Shown in pieces: positions 1-14,500 of a DNA stretch of 64,000 nt; position 1 is the stretch's first letter, and each line of letters opens with the position of its first letter. The translations under genes were made by a program, and so were the position numbers. Under the pieces are notes generated by a model that was not told where the DNA came from, searched no databases, and worked only from the letters and a program-made list of their open reading frames with translations. The DNA comes from Sclerurus mexicanus (lineage: Eukaryota; Chordata; Aves; Passeriformes; Furnariidae), in NCBI GenBank assembly GCA_013396755.1, contig VWZF01001696.1:558001-622000 (forward strand), given 5' to 3'.

Positions 1-3000
1 TTTAGCCTTCCTGAGGGTAAGATGGTGATTGGAGAAAACACGAGTTTGTCTGGTTGACTTAGCAGAAACTGCTTCTTTTTGTAAAAAAACCTGACTGATG
101 GATTTGGGATACAAAAGACAGGTGCAGTTAGCCATGCAGACTGGTTTTCCCAAGTCAAGGAGCAATCCTAATGCTTCAAGCTACAGAAGTTTCAGAGAGG
201 CTTACCAGGCAGTGTCGTACTAATATATTATGTGCTTCTCAGAAACCATACTCCTTCTGTAATGCTAGAGAGAAGCTTTGTGGAAAAGCTTTGTGGGGTC
301 TCAACATCTCTTGAATACTGTTAGGTACAGTTTGCTCCAGACTACCCACCTGAAGTTCCAAGTTATCCTTTCTATTTTAGCCCCAGAAGGACCAGATTTG
401 GGGTCTAACAATTTTAACATTTGCTATTAAAAGCCACTCTGCTACACTATGGCAAGAAGAGCTTCCTGATGTACAACACCCTGCATTTCTTGTAAGTTAG
501 TTGTTTTCTCAAAACTCGTCTCACCCAGGGTGCTGTGTGCCCTTTCAATTGGTTAAGGCCTTTGGTTGGTTTGGTAGCAATCTGCATTTTAGCGTTTTAT
601 TTTAGAGCTGTTCACTGTCAACTAAGAACTCTATTTTTGTCATATCTATGTTATAAATATAGCTACCATGATGTTTATGGACTAAGAAAATCACCTTTTC
701 CTTCTTGCTTCTATTCTGGCTTTATTTTTCTGTCCTTTTAAGTATATAACCTGTCCATCATATATTTAAGCAGTAATTACTATTTCTTAGCAGTTTATCG
801 TACTGAATAGCTGAAAGGTATGTACTTCCTTAATCTTTTTCTCTTCTTTATGTCTAATAGCTTTCTGAATGGCTGACTTCAGATGCTCAGTAATTTCCTT
901 TTCCATCACATATTACTGTATTAAATGAGTGTAAAGAACTTAGATTCCTGTGCTTTAATCAGCAAGGAAAGAGAGCATTGCTCAAGATTAATGTAGGTAG
1001 TATGCATCAACTCTTAGGCTTCTGTATCATAAGCATTTTGAGATGGCTAAGTATAGCAAATACCATAAATGTTTCAAAAAGAGAGGTTCCTTTGGCTTGC
1101 ACACCAAGTGACATGGCATAGTCTCAGCAACTCTTTCAAACAAAATGCTTAAATCTCACCACCTAGTAGAGAGAAGTAAGCATATGTACTTTTAGAAACT
1201 GAAGAGTCACTTCTTCTTAAGATAGCCATTAAAATCATACAGAAAACTTGGTACTATGGTCTGGCTTATGCAGAGCATGACATTAAATGTGGATCTTAAA
1301 CCTTTCAGTTTCAGTTCTGTCATACTCTGAAAGAACCAAATTCTTATTAGGCTACCAATACTCTTATCAACAGTGCTCAGGGCAAAAAAACCCCAGGTCT
1401 CTCCTAGTGGTTCAATGTTAAACTCCAGAACAGATTGTTTCTTTAAAATAGGCATGGAAAGGAGAAAAAAAAAAAAAGAAGGATTTACAAATAAAAGACT
1501 GCAATGCCACATGATTATTAGAAAAGCTGCTGGACGTGCTCTGTTTGCATTTAGAGCTTTAGTGTGTTTCACATTCAATCTGCCACTATTTTCTCCTGTG
1601 TACTGAGAGTCCTGGCGAACTCATTTGTCACGTGGTTTGTCATAGTGCACGTTTGTGTGTAGACTTGGTAATGTCTTATGCTGATTATGCCTGAAGAGCT
1701 ATAAGGCTCACCAAAAAGCATTTTTCTTGAAAAAGAAAGATATCCCCAAATGCTTTCTTTCTTTTTTGAAGAAAAAAACCCAAACCCAAAGAAAAAACCC
1801 AAACCAAGGAAATGAAGTAGTTTTTTTCTGAAGTAAGTTTTATTTGTCTGTGTGTCATCTGTGTTCCAAATGCAATAACTTTGATATGTGACAAGAAGAC
1901 AATCCAGTTTTGTTACACTTCCAGCACACTGGTTTCCTCATAATATTAGTCCTACTTTTTCCCTATTGTCCCTCTCTGAAATTTTCTCCTCAACTTGTTG
2001 TTCCCTCTCTACTTTTTCTTTTCACCCTACATTGAACCTTTCTACCTGTTTGCCCATGTCTTCTTGGACATTTGATGCCACCTCATCTCACAAGTCTTCC
2101 CTCTTTCCCTGCATTCTTTTGTGTAAAGAACTGAAGTGGTTAAGAGAAAGTTATTAAAGACGACAGGGTCAGAAGAGTCTGACCTCCAGTAAACCAGTCG
2201 TATTTAAGCAGGGATAAACTGCTGGTTTTAGTATAATCACCTAAAACCTAGAGACAACCAGAATAAAACAGTACTAACCTTATTAATACGTAGTCTACTG
2301 ACACGATTTCAGTGTAGAGTTAAAATGAATTATAAACTAGAGAGAAATACAAAGGAATTATTAAAATCAGAGTCTGGAAATAGAAGATATTACTGAAATA
2401 AGATTTTCTAGAAAGCCTCTCATAAAACCATGTGTCTCTGGATAAAGGTAGAATTGTCTGATTTGTCTATTATGCCTGTGTTGGATTTAAATAACTGAGG
2501 TTGATTTGTTTGGCTGGGGTCATTCTGCTGGCTGCATTACATAACCTGAATTAAAAAAAGCTCAAAGATGGATTCACGAGAACATGCAGGGATCAAATTG
2601 AAACTGAGAGGAGCAGTACTATGCATAGAATGTTTATCAGACAGGTTGGTCAAAATCAGTTTACAAGATGGTTACAGTCTTTGAACCCAGCAGAAGGCTG
2701 ATGTATCTGAAAGTTATTTTTTCCAGATGTACCATGGTATCAGAAGTACTCCTGCTTCCTGCAAACCCCATGATTGTGTTTAGTGTTCAGCTACTCCTAA
2801 TGCGGCTGACTACTGAACAGTGATGCAGGAAGGGAGGTCCAAGTTTAGGCAACAGGAGATGGACCCCACCTTCTCTGGAAGCTGTTGCTATGTCAAGGCT
2901 ACCTTCTACCAAGCAGGGAATAAGGAAGTTCTCTCCTTTGTTGCTGACATGGTTCTCTTTCTTCTAAATAAGGTACAAGTGCCTGGGGACATAGCATTGA

Positions 3001-5858
3001 AGAGGGATCTAGCTGGTCATTAAATTTCTTTTAGCTCCTGACACAAACAGGAACCTGCAACATAAAAATCATTTACCTGATGAAAAACATTCCTTGCTTC
3101 TGTGAGCAGGCATGTGAACACAAGTATATATGTGTGCTCGTGGCTCCTATATTTGTACCACTGTGGAGTATGCATCTCTCTATTTCCGATAATAAAGAGG
3201 CAGAATATCCTTAACTGTTGCCTCTTCCCCACACAGCCTTAAGTCATCATTGCACTGTATGCCTTTTATTTGTTTAGGAAATACAAAGCCTCATTAGATA
3301 TCTGTGAATATACAGGTAAGTGCAGAAGATCAGAACGATTGTCTTATCATCTAGCAAAGTTCTGATCTCAATTTTTGAACCTGTTTTTGTAACTGTAGCT
3401 TCATTGGATAATGAAATATCATTACTGTTTCAATTTCCTAACTGTATTGTTCTGCACTGCTTTACATCATCTTACCCAATTGAAACGTCCCTCTTTCCCT
3501 GTGTGGTCTGCCAGTAGTATTGCAAATTCAGGATAGTAAATGTCTGATATTAATACTGGGTGTGGTCTGTGAATTGGCTGTCAACAGTGTGCTGTTTAGA
3601 TCAGTTAAAAAATTTGTAATATTCTTACACTGGCACAGAACTCCTGCTGCATTTTCCTGCCCCATTTTCCTTATCTTTTCAATCTTCTGTATTCAAAGTC
3701 ACAGTTGTTTAACCCTTTCTCAGTCGCCCTGTAGTCTTTCCTAAAAATCTACACTTTTCCTTACCAAAAATACATTGTTTTCCCCAGTTGTTTTTTTTTT
3801 AAATATATCTTAAATATCCACTCAAATTTGTTGTAGTACACTGATATTCTCTCTTCCCCTTCCTCAAATCTTCCATCCCAGATTTACTGAGATTCCTTTG
3901 TGCTCGAGCTTGATAGCACAGATAGCACAGACTTAACCAACTTAGCCTCAGACTCTGCACCTGGAGCAAGAGGTGGGAGAAATAAAAGAAAGGACCATGG
4001 ACATCTCAGAAGGTAGGATCAACAAAGATGGAATTAAAAAAAACAAACAAACAACAAAAAGCCAAAAACCTGTGACATCCTTTTGGTAAGGGAGTAACTT
4101 CAAATCAGATGTTGAGCCAACTCTTACGCTATGTTGTGGTTCCTCAGGATAGTCTGGTAGCTTTTTCAGAAGAGGGAATCCTGTTACTGATCTGTGTAAG
4201 GCAGCATGTTGCACAAAGAAAGTGTATGTTTGTTTTAAAAGTAACAGTTTTAAACTTTTAAGGAGTTGCTGTGGTGATAGCAAAGTGGGAAGAATCTGCC
4301 TTCTGTAAATATAAGCATGCATTTACATTCATAAGAAAAATCAAGTATTTCTAATGGTGTGAAGAAAGCTACAAACTTAAGGGTCAGTTTGGGACAGATG
4401 GTGAAACACAAATGTAAATAACGTGTATAGGGCATAATTCTATTTGTTGCTTGGCCTAAACCCTTACTGGGCAGTACAAATTGAGAAATACTCATTTATA
4501 AGTAGGTACCCTATAATTCTTAACATCCCCCAAGTATAAGAAGTTCCGTCCAGCTACATTTACACCATGGTGCACCCTTTTTTTTTTTTAATTCTGCAAA
4601 CTAAATAGTAAGAAAATAATGTGCAACCAATCATTCGTGAATTTTACTCTTTCTCTGAGAGTGCTTGCTTTTGCTCACTTAAGAAAAGCTGAAACATGCA
4701 GGATCAAAGTGGTGGAGGTTTGTAATGATTTTGTTCATTTAAGGTTACATTTCCAGGTTTATCTGGATTGTGTTTAGAACTGTATCTGTATGTTATATTA
4801 AAAAAAATTATCTGTAACAGATTAGAGACCATTTTGCATCTTTATGCTCAGTCTCAGGAGGACAGGGGCAAGGGCACTGACTGTCCCAAATAGCACTGGT
4901 GAGCCAGGACTGTGTGTGGAGCTGTGCAGCATTCCTTTGGTTCCACACTCTCCCTCACTGGATCGCTCACAAATTAGATGCCTAATTTCATAGTGTGGTT
5001 GTAAGGCTCTGGCAGCCTTATTCTAGGCTTTGTGTGGACTTGGGAGTTTGGGAGTTCTGAACAAAACTCAGAAGCAAGAACTTCCCAGCACAGGAGTTGT
5101 GGAAAAGAGAATTCTGTGTAAGCAGAGCTGATAGTCACAAAGCATGGTTCTCTGTGAGTGGAAAGATGTGGCTGGAGATCTCTATGAAGCTGCACAGCAG
5201 AGATCAGTGCAATGAGAATATCCTGAAATATGTTAAAAATATGCTTTTTCTTCTCCAAAACAGAGGATTTTGGGCATTTGTTTGAACTGACAGATCTGAA
5301 TGTGCTGCACATGCTTCCTTACATTCTCTTGGCAGGTTATTATGTCATCTATAAAAATCTTTGTCCTAACATGATTCTCACTCTGCTGTATATTCAGCTC
5401 ATTCCCAGTAGGAGTAATCCTCAACTGCCAGCTATTCTCTGCCTTCTATCCCTATTTGCACAGCCGATGATAATTCTCCTCCTCCTCCTTGCAGCCCTTG
5501 GATTTTTGCATCATGTCTGCATAGTAGTCTGTTAGTCTTTGCTCTGCTGTCTCTTCCTGTGGATCCAAGCAGTCTCTATAAGCTTTGCCAGTTTCCTGTG
5601 TCCATTGTTCTTTCCCCTGAATTGCCTCTGCAGACAGGGGTGCCCAGAGAGATCTCCTGGTGACCTTGTGTCTGTCAAGGCCTGTTATGTTCTTCTGCTC
5701 AACTCAGCAGTGATATACATTTTACAGGTTGGGAACTTCAAATACATATGTTAGGCAGTCTCTCAAAACTAGAGGGGGCACCATTGGCCATTCACACCTT
5801 ACTTCAACATAGGAGAGAGAGTCCTAATATCTGAAATCTCTGAAATACCTGGAGCTGC

Positions 5859-5892
5859 ATATATTTATATATATACACACGTATGTATACAC
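5859..5892. repeat. (TA)/(CA)-rich simple repeat
   Basis: A short alternating purine-pyrimidine tract: an AT run followed by CACA and GTATGTATACAC. It lies in the upstream intron and is an ordinary microsatellite-like sequence. Confidence 0.7.
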
Positions 5893-6248
5893 TATAAGAC
5901 AATGTAGTTTTCACTAACTCATATTGGAAGCTTTCAAGCACTCAGTCACTCCACCAGCTTTTGGTGGAAGTAATCTTCAGTTCTTGGATAGCTGAGGAAG
6001 TAGATATGTTCATACATCATGGTGCCTACTCTGGGAAGAAAATGGGTCAACATGCCGTGGGCTTTCCATAGTCCCTTGTGCGAGTACTGCACCTCTCCCC
6101 TCAGAACTTTTCAGACTTTATGTACTTTTTGCTTTGGGGCAGAAACCCGTTTAGATAGTGAGACAAAAATCAGACAAATTTTCTAGCAGTCAAGTACGTA
6201 ATATTGTTGAAAAACAATAGGGCCATTTCTCAGCACTTTATTCTGTAG

Positions 6249-6385
6249 AGAATCACATAGTGCTTGATATTTGAAGGGACCTCTGGAGATCATCTAGTCC
6301 AAATTCTTGCTTAGAGCAGGCCTAAGTAGATCAGGTTGCCAGGGCTGTGTCCTATTGGCTTTTGAATGTCTTCAAACGTGGAGAG
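6249..6385 (-). mobile_element. CR1-type LINE fragment (3' end), decayed
   Basis: The + strand reads agaatcacatag, then gaagggacctctggagatc and atctagtcc, then a degraded gagcaggcc...caggttgccagggc...gtcc. This is the reverse complement of a CR1 LINE 3' end, so the element lies on the minus strand. It is strongly diverged and 5' truncated, as most avian CR1 copies are. Boundaries are approximate, judged by eye. Confidence 0.75.
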
Positions 6386-6410
6386 TTCATAACACTATTT
6401 TTAATATTTT

Positions 6411-6424
6411 GTGTGTGTGTGTGT
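6411..6424. repeat. (GT)7 microsatellite
   Basis: Seven GT units directly after a T-rich stretch in the upstream intron. Confidence 0.8.
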
Positions 6425-9400
6425 TTGAGAATACAAAATCAGAATTTAGTTCATGCCTATCAACTCCCATATGACCTGCACCAGTTGACACACTTTTCTT
6501 TCCATGAGCTTTTTTATTTTAACAATTATAACTCTGCAGTTTTAACTGTTTCCATTTTGACTTTTGTTGTAAATTATTTTCCATTCTATACTCAAAAAAA
6601 TCTCTCTTGCCTCTCTACTACATCTGTTTTGACATAGTTGGTATTAAAAATATATAAAAGAAGACTATAAAAATAATGGCGTTATAGTGCAAGCTCCCAA
6701 GAAATAATGCACACACTCATCTGCTATTAAAGGCAGTCTTGTTTGGAACATTTGGATGTTTTTGGTGCAGTTTGTAAATATATTAGTGGATAAATGGAGT
6801 GGAAAACTTCTGGTGAGTTCTCTATTTTTTGAATGACAACTAAAACTTTATGTCACTCCTGAGTGTAAAGCTGTTTTTTGCCATTTACCTTATTTTGTTA
6901 GACTTTTGCAATTTAAAGAAAAAGTATTTCTATGTTCCATGTATATCTGTAACTATGGAAACGATGAAGTGATTAAGAGGAATGCAGTTGATGCTTCTGT
7001 GGCTCATCAAGACAGCCAAATGTTTAAATAGCTACAGAAAATATTTTACTATTTTCTTAAGAAGGTTAGAAGAATACAAAAAACTGACCTATGAGATAAT
7101 GATTTCTAAGGTAGCTTAATGGTCTATGAAAAATGGAGATTGAAGTTACAGAAAATGGGGCTAGCAATTCATGTCTAATATGAGAAGAAACTGAAGAAAA
7201 TTCAGGCAAGAGAAAAAGTTGGAAAAGAAACTGATCTATGAGGAAAGAGTGAGACTGAAGCTGTAGTCCTGTTTTAGAAGATCACAGTTTTAAATAGGAC
7301 AATGTAAATTTTGTAGTATATTTTAGTGGTGTGTATTAATTAATTTATTTGTGTTGCAGGATTAGTAAAGAACTTGCAGGGGAAGAATATTTCAAATTAC
7401 TGTATGTAAATGTGCTGCTGTGAATTTTTAAGTAAAACTCCTGCCTTCACCACTAGTGATTTTACTTTCTTCCTTGAACTCCAAAGTTATTCTCAAAGAA
7501 ATATATTCTAAGAGTGGCTGGAACCTGGCTGTGTAATGTTTTAGAGATGATATTTCATATTATTACGTTATAGTTGCCTGAGTGTTTCACTTCCAACACT
7601 CAGTTTGCTGTAGAATTATTCTAGATAATGTTTAATTTTGTGGAAGTTGTTGGCAGCTTTCTGAAAGACTGGCAACTGTAGCTGAGAGATTTTGGCAGAA
7701 GGGCATGTGAAGAAAGCCAGTTGTTTTTTATTTTTATCTTAGAATGACTACTAGCACTGTTGCTGACAGCAGTGCCAACAAAGCTAGCATAAAATGCCCT
7801 CTTGATGTTGACGCCTTGAAACATTACTCTACCATAACACCCCCTTCCATAGGCAGTTTGTAGCTGCGGGTTTAGAAACTTAGGCTGAGAGTAAGACTAG
7901 GATCAATGTGTGAACTGCCTGTTCAGTTGCCTAAAAGTAGGCATCTGATGCCACTTTAGATGCCCTGTGGTACATAAGACACATATATATGGCTGGCAGA
8001 TGTAAACCTAGCTCTTGTGGCAGGCTTATGCCCTCCTAAGTGGCACGGGGCAGCAAGATGGGCTATGCTGACTTATTGCCTATATTAGACATAGGATTTC
8101 ATTTTATTTTGCTGTGTCCACTTGAAAGTGAGTGGACTCATGTTAGCTGGAAACTTAAGTACCTGCCATGACTGTAGCCATTTCTGTGTAGACAGAAAAA
8201 ATGTAAGTGTCTTACTCACATCCTTATTTGTATAGAATCTCATTTGAACAGATAACATCTCAGTTAACTGTGAAAGGCAAGCAGAAAAATACTAGGAAGT
8301 GCAGTCTGTAGTGCAAGCAGAAAATTCTATTAAAGGCAGACTTTTAAACATCCCTCCTGGAAGCTCTCAGTCAAACTTGTAAAAGGTGACATATAGTTCT
8401 GTGAACTGTGCAGCCTTGTTTCCTATATGAATATATCTCATGGTTGAATCACTCTGTCGATTCTGTGAAGCCAAAAAAGATTGCACTAATGAAATATTTA
8501 AAGAGCTTTTAGACAACTGCTTGTTTCATGTAAATTTTAAGAATATAATCACTTGAAAGTTCTCATGCCTGTGCAAAATTTTATTGCATTTGTTCAGTGG
8601 GCTAAAACATTATTGTAGTGTGGGGAGAAAAAGAGGAAGAGCCCAATCAGCTGTCAGCAAAATCCTCATTTTCTTGGCAAATTAGGGTAAAAATATCAAG
8701 CTGAAAACTTAAGTTTTGAAGAAAATCTGCTCTGCAAAAGAATGGAAGAACAGAGAGAACTAAAATGGCTTCAATGTCACAGTCCTGAAATGACTGAGCA
8801 CAGGTGAACATCAGCATGGGCAAAGTGGTCCTCTCTGTACTTGGAGAGGTGGATGCCAGGAAATTGCATGGTCCTTTTGAAGCCTTCAGTCTAGAGGAGA
8901 GGCTTCAGAGAAAACAGAATCTAGACTCCTAAACTACTTCTTTACTAACAAATTAAACCTAATCTGGGACTATTCCTAGAGTTTAAACTATCTCTGCAAA
9001 TAAACTGACACAAAGCTGCTTGGCACGCACTTGGTTTTCTGCCATTAGCACTTTCTTATCTTATTTTTCTGGTAGTTTGAGAGTTGTGATGTTCTGTGGT
9101 GCACCTCCAGGAAGCAACTTGCATGCAGCCACCTTGCTTTGAAATAGAGCAGAGATCCTAGCATAGATGCAGCTTATTTTGTGTCATTTGGCTTCAGTGC
9201 TCAAAAATGTTCCTGTGCAAGTCTAGTGTGCTAGTACTGGTTCATTTGAAGACGTAATTTAGCGGGAGACAGTGAGTCAGTGCTGTAGGCAAAACATCCC
9301 CTTACTCCCATTTGCCTTTGTTTCTGGCTGCATGGTTTCACTACTCATCATAATCTCCATGAGAAAAATAGATGTGGCAAAAAATGAAACCAATTAAAAA

Positions 9401-12400
9401 ATACAGATACAGAATACAGACTTCTACTATGTTTTTAAATGCAAGTGGCTCCTGGGACAACCCAGCAGTCAAGGAACAGTATACTGGGGAATATGTGGCA
9501 TGGGGAACCCAGGAGCGAGAATGAGAAAGGACAAACCCTGATAGGGAGGAAGAAGAACAAAAGAGGAGAGAGCTGGGGAGTAGACTTTCCCTTTTGCTGA
9601 GCAGGAGCTATTGGATGAACTCAGCTGTCTGTACACGTTTGAAAAATATATTTAATGAAAGCTTGGATTCACATGAATTCACTTTTATTAGAAAGGCAGA
9701 GTTGTTTGCTTATTAAGATTTTGGACTAATGTAAGTATTCAAGTAGATATCTTCTTTTTTTATATTTTAATGGAGTGATCATTTTAGCTAGATTTTATTA
9801 CAGAAATCATTTTGATATAGCAGAAGAGTTAAACGCAATGCTGTATACTAATTTCAGGGTTTGCTGCATGGTTTTTTGTTATCTCAGAAACATTAAGTGA
9901 TACATAATCTACTTTAATTTTTGTGAATGAATAATTTTGTAAGAGCAGATTGTTAACATTTCTTCCCTCTGACTTTCAAGAGATGACTTGTAGGGTGGGG
10001 GCAGAGCTACGCTGAAGTTAATGGTGCCTCAGGCAGAGAAGAGGGTTTGCCTAATTAGATCTGTCTGAAATAACTAGTGTCTTCTAAAGTTGCATAGAAG
10101 GAACATTGACAAAGTCAAGAACCTGAAAAAATATCATGTGTACACCCTTCAAAAGGGAAATAATTAAGATAGCATGAAGGTTCCGCAAGTAATAGCCTGT
10201 GGCCTGCTGTATTAGCAAACCTCTTACCTAATTTGCCCCATAGAGATGAAGCAGGATGCATGAGAGTCAGCCTGACAGGGTTTGCAATTTCTAAACTTGT
10301 AAAGCATTAGGGAATGTGCTCCTTAGGGACCCTCCTCAGAATTTGGGCTTGGGTGAAGGATTTGGGGAACTTGCTCTGACATCAGTCTGAGTTTTGCCTG
10401 GCATGTGTCACACAAATTTGGTATAATTTTTGTGCCCCCCACCATGTGACTTGAAGTCTCCCAGTGCATGTTCAGAAGTTTCCAAATTTGAATTTGAAAA
10501 AAAGCCTTTTTTAAATTTTTTTTCCCGCATTCTACAACGTAGGTTTGAAATATGTAGTTATGAACAATTGTTCTTATTTTTGTAACTGAAAATGTTCTTT
10601 TTCTGTGTGTGTAGTTGTATATATTATTTACTATGGGCTCTTTCAAGTTGGAATTTCATGTTGTGTTAGTACAGGAATACTGTTCCTCCTCATTGTGGAT
10701 CACATTCATCAGTACCTGTAAGAGTAAGTTTGAGGAATATTTTTTCTGTGAATGAAATACCCTATATTCCACATGAAGGCAAGCATGGGATCCTTCTAGC
10801 ATGTTTTCACGCAGCCTGTAAAGTTTCCACGTGAATCTGTGTGGGAACTGTTGACCCACCTCTGCTGAGTCCTGTGTGTGCCACTGTTTTGTTTTTTTCC
10901 ATTTTTTTCTTTTGTTTTTTTTTTTTTTTTGGTTATTCAGCAGTAAAGCCCAGAACCCTTTGCTATGCTGTGAAAATGCACATTTTTCCAGAGCCATGCA
11001 TATGAACCCTTTGTATGAAGAACATCACTTTACTGGTTCTCTTTAATAGCTTTACGTGTGGAATTGCGTTGACGTGTGCAAGGATGCAATAACCAGAAAC
11101 AAACCCAACAACAAAACCCAGACTCTGGGTGTCTTGAATGACTTACTGTAGCTTTGCATCAGAGCTCACTGTCCAGAGGAGAGTAAACAGAAACTATTTT
11201 TGAAGTGACAGGCCAGAGTAAAATTGTCTAACGCTTTTCATTTTACTGATGCATCGCAGGGAGGTCCAGAAGCCACATTAGAGAACTGTAATCCTTCATC
11301 AGAGCATTTGTTTGGTTGCCTAACATCTGTGGATTGTTAAGATAAGTTATTACACAGACCTGCTTTAGTTTAGATTAGTTTGGACCACATCCCAGTATAT
11401 TCAATCAGGATATAATTCCTGCATGCTGCTAAATTGCTTGCTCCACATACTTCTCTAAAAATGTTTTTCAATATACAGTTTTGTCACTGAAACTCTTCTG
11501 TCACTTCAAGTTTTGATTTTTTTTTTTCCTCTTAAAGAAAAGCTTTTATTTTTCCTTTTGGACTGAATATATCTCAAGGCAAACATAGCACTTGTTATTT
11601 TCTGAAGAGATTCCTAAGCAGGAATGGTAGTATAGCTTCTATGTGAGTATAATACAGATTTCCTACATGTGTAATTTATGGTGATTGGGATGTATTGTGT
11701 CCAAACTGCAGTTTAAAGACCGCTGTAAGAAAATGGTTTTATATTTACATGTCTAGTATATCTTCTTTCAGTATTGTGTAATTTTTGGTGTCTGTGCTTT
11801 AGCTATTCCTATTTGTTTGCATCTCATAATGTTCTGCATATAAATAATTACAGTATCAAAGCTGATTGTGTAAGTTAACAGTAATTTATTGAAGTTTTTT
11901 GCATACTTTGTACATATTTTAAATTATTAGATACATTATGAAATGAAGTATGCTACCATCTTTATGCATTTAAGTGGGCTTGCATACATACACACATGTG
12001 TAATTTAATTAGAATATTTAAATTTTACTTTAGTATTCCTTTTCTTTAAACAAACTCGAGTTGATTAATTTTTTTATAAACACTTTTTTCAACCTTTCTT
12101 GGAAAACCGATAAAATACAGGTCATGGCATTTTTTGTTATTGCCCTTGGTTTATAGCGTAGGTTTTATATACACAGACACATACATGTGCATGAGCACTC
12201 TTGCTGTCTAATGAACTAACAGTTTTTTCAAATTCTATAAATGCATTTTAAAATGTGGGTTTTTCTTCCTTTTAGTCTTGCTGGGATTTTTAAATACCTG
12301 TAATAATAATCAGATAAACTAAAAATCTATTCTATAGAGAACAGTTAGTCTGATAAACTGAATGTCTGGTTTGCGAGGTGTACTAGATGGAGGAAATTAG

Positions 12401-14156
12401 ATATTTTGGAATGAAAGATTTTTTTTTTTAATTAAAGGACCAACATTTATTTTTGACAAAATTGCTGTTCCTGTTATCCTACTGACAGTTATCTCTTTTT
12501 ATCATAATATACCTTTGTGTTGGAACAACTGTAGCTTTTGATTAGGGTTGGGGTTTTTCTAATCAATATATTAATAGATACTTTATTAGCCTTCTTAAAT
12601 AGAAGAAATATAACAGTTACCTTTTGATAAAGGCACAATGGATGTCTTGTCTGTGTGGTTTGGTCAGACAGTGCAGAAACACATTTGGAAGTTATGACAT
12701 AGTTTTCAAACCTAAACAGCTGGTCTGTTCTAGGGTGTTTTAAATAAATCTCAGTGGTTTTAAATATGTAAAATGTCGAGGGTTTTCATCATGCATTCCT
12801 CCCCAGGCCAGAGAATAAGAGAACTTGGTACTAGACCTTTTTCCTGTTGCAATTTCTTTCATGAAGTGATTTTTCTCTTGTTTTTAATTTTGAAGTGTTG
12901 TATAATTTTGTGAATGTTACATCATTCCTATGTTTACACAAAATAATTTAAGCATATTTTTCCTTTCAACTTGTGTCATCCTTCTTACTCTTATTACAAT
13001 TTTACCCATTCTTTTATTTTTTCCACATTAATTTAAAAGATTTGCATTACCATCTTCCTTATTAGCATTCAGCTTTTTTTCCTCTCATCTCTTTTTTATT
13101 TCTGGCAAAAATCCTCCCTCTTGTATATTCTTCATGCATTTTGCCTTTTTTTTCTTCTGCCTCAAAAGTGCTTTTGTCTTTGTCTCAATTTTTTTCTTAT
13201 ATTTTTACACACTTTAGGGTCTTTAACCTTTTATTTTTCTCTGGTGATTTGATCCTGTACATAAGACTGTCTTGTACTGTATATAGACTTGAACCATAGA
13301 GTCTTGCTTTCATGTGGGTGCTCCTGTTTATCTGTGTATAAAGAATTTAAAAAAAAAAAAAATCAGGAAAAAAAATCCTAAGTACAACTGTCTATGTACT
13401 CAGCTTAATTGTGATTTCTAGGGAAATTTTTTTTTAATTTATTATTTACAGCTGTAACTGAAAGAGATGGTAAATGATAATTTCCAAGTAGTACAAATAT
13501 GGTACTTCTGCTTTCTGTTCATTATTGTATTTAGTTTTCTGTTAGTAGATTTCTTTAGGTCTTACTTTACACTTCTGGTAAGTAGTTGCTGTAGATGTAG
13601 CTAAAACCATGCACAATACACACTGAATTTATTTGCCAGATAATGTTGAGTTATATTATGTGAGAAAATTTAATTGAAAGGAAATACTGTGTCGGTTTTC
13701 TGTGGCTACAGAAGTTGGGAGTTAGCTGGGCAGGACTCTGCCACCTTGGGTCCAAGTCCTGTTTGCAGTCTGGTGGGCTTGTCTGTCCTGACAGTGATTA
13801 ACACCAGTGACAACAACCCAACCCATCCCCCAGGACGCATCAACACCAGCAACAAGCGTTGCTCATGTTGTCGGTGTCTGTTTAGAAGAGAGCTAGGGCT
13901 GGGCTGAGAGAGGATTGCTGCAGGTAGGACTGATGTATATTGACAACACATTTTGGAGAAGTTTGCATAGCATGTGCCTGTAGGATGCTTGGCTCTAGCC
14001 AGTGCAGTCAGTGCTTGGAGAAGCATGTTCTGGGTCCTGTCATGAGCACCAACCTCACTAGTTCAAAGAGTGAGATTGTACCTGCTCTGTGATAGTGAGC
14101 ATGCATTCCAGGGTTAAGAGGTAGTTGCACTGACTCTTCTTGTTGTCTTCAACTAG

Positions 14157-14500
14157 GTTATGTGGGTATGCAATTTATGTCGAAAGCAACAAGAAATCCT
14201 AACGAAATCCGGAGCGTGGTTTTTTGGAAGTGGACCACAGCCCTCACCCAGCCAGGATGGAACTCTGAGTGATACAGCGACTGGTGGAAGCTCGGATGCG
14301 CCAAGAGAAAAAAAAGCAAGACTTCAAGAGCGATCGAGGTCACAGACTCCCTTAAGTACAGCGGCTGCCTCATCACAGGAAATCTCTTCTTCCAGTGTGC
14401 AGTCTGACCGTAGGAAACGTGCAGAAGTGTCGCAGCCGGCTATGGGCCCGGACCAAAAGCAAGCTTCATCAAGGTCTAGAAGTGAACCTCCAAAAGAGAG
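14157..14500 (+). CDS. RIMS1: RIMS1 exon: end of zinc finger and start of linker
   Basis: The 344-bp exon reads V-M-W-V-C-N-L-C-R-K-Q-Q-E-I-L-T-K-S-G from its first base. The Cys-x2-Cys pair (CNLC) is the last pair of zinc ligands of the RIM/rabphilin FYVE-type zinc finger, which binds Munc13 and is flanked by Rab3-binding helices. The rest is a Ser/Pro/Arg-rich linker (AWFFGSGPQPSPSQDG, then PREKKARLQERSRSQTPLS) that matches RIM1 and not RIM2. The acceptor is tgttgtcttcaactag and the donor is gagag|gtaatg. The exon ends after two bases of an Arg codon, completed by the first base of the next exon to give ERKK. The earlier zinc-ligand pairs must be in an upstream exon outside the window. Phase 0 at the 5' edge is inferred from the family reading DKV-V-M-W. 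Confidence 0.95.

Larger units (their letters stand above)
1..14156 (+). other. RIMS1: Intron (3' part of the intron before the zinc-finger-end exon)
   Basis: AT-rich sequence with no reading frame that resembles a known protein. I looked for the preceding RIM zinc-finger exon (Cys-Gly-Ile-Cys-His type motif) and did not see it, so it should lie upstream of the window. Contents I can name are one decayed CR1 piece near 6249-6385, a (TA/CA)-rich tract near 5859, a (GT)7 run at 6411, and many short poly-A or poly-T runs. The stretch 11500-13600 is especially A/T-rich. The intron ends in a pyrimidine-rich tract and AG at 14155-14156. Confidence 0.85.

Noticed and set aside
1207..1578. 123-codon minus-strand open frame
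   Set aside because: It contains translated poly-T/poly-A runs (a Phe/Lys string) and no recognisable domain.
3948..4322. 124-codon minus-strand open frame as a gene
   Set aside because: Its residues follow local base composition (Leu, Ser, Phe and Lys runs) with no family match, and it lies antisense in an intron without a promoter-like or poly(A) context.
1..14156. Presence of the upstream RIM zinc-finger exon in the first intron
   Set aside because: I searched by eye for the Cys-x2-Cys-His and FADGCG coding words and found none; it is assumed to lie upstream of the window.
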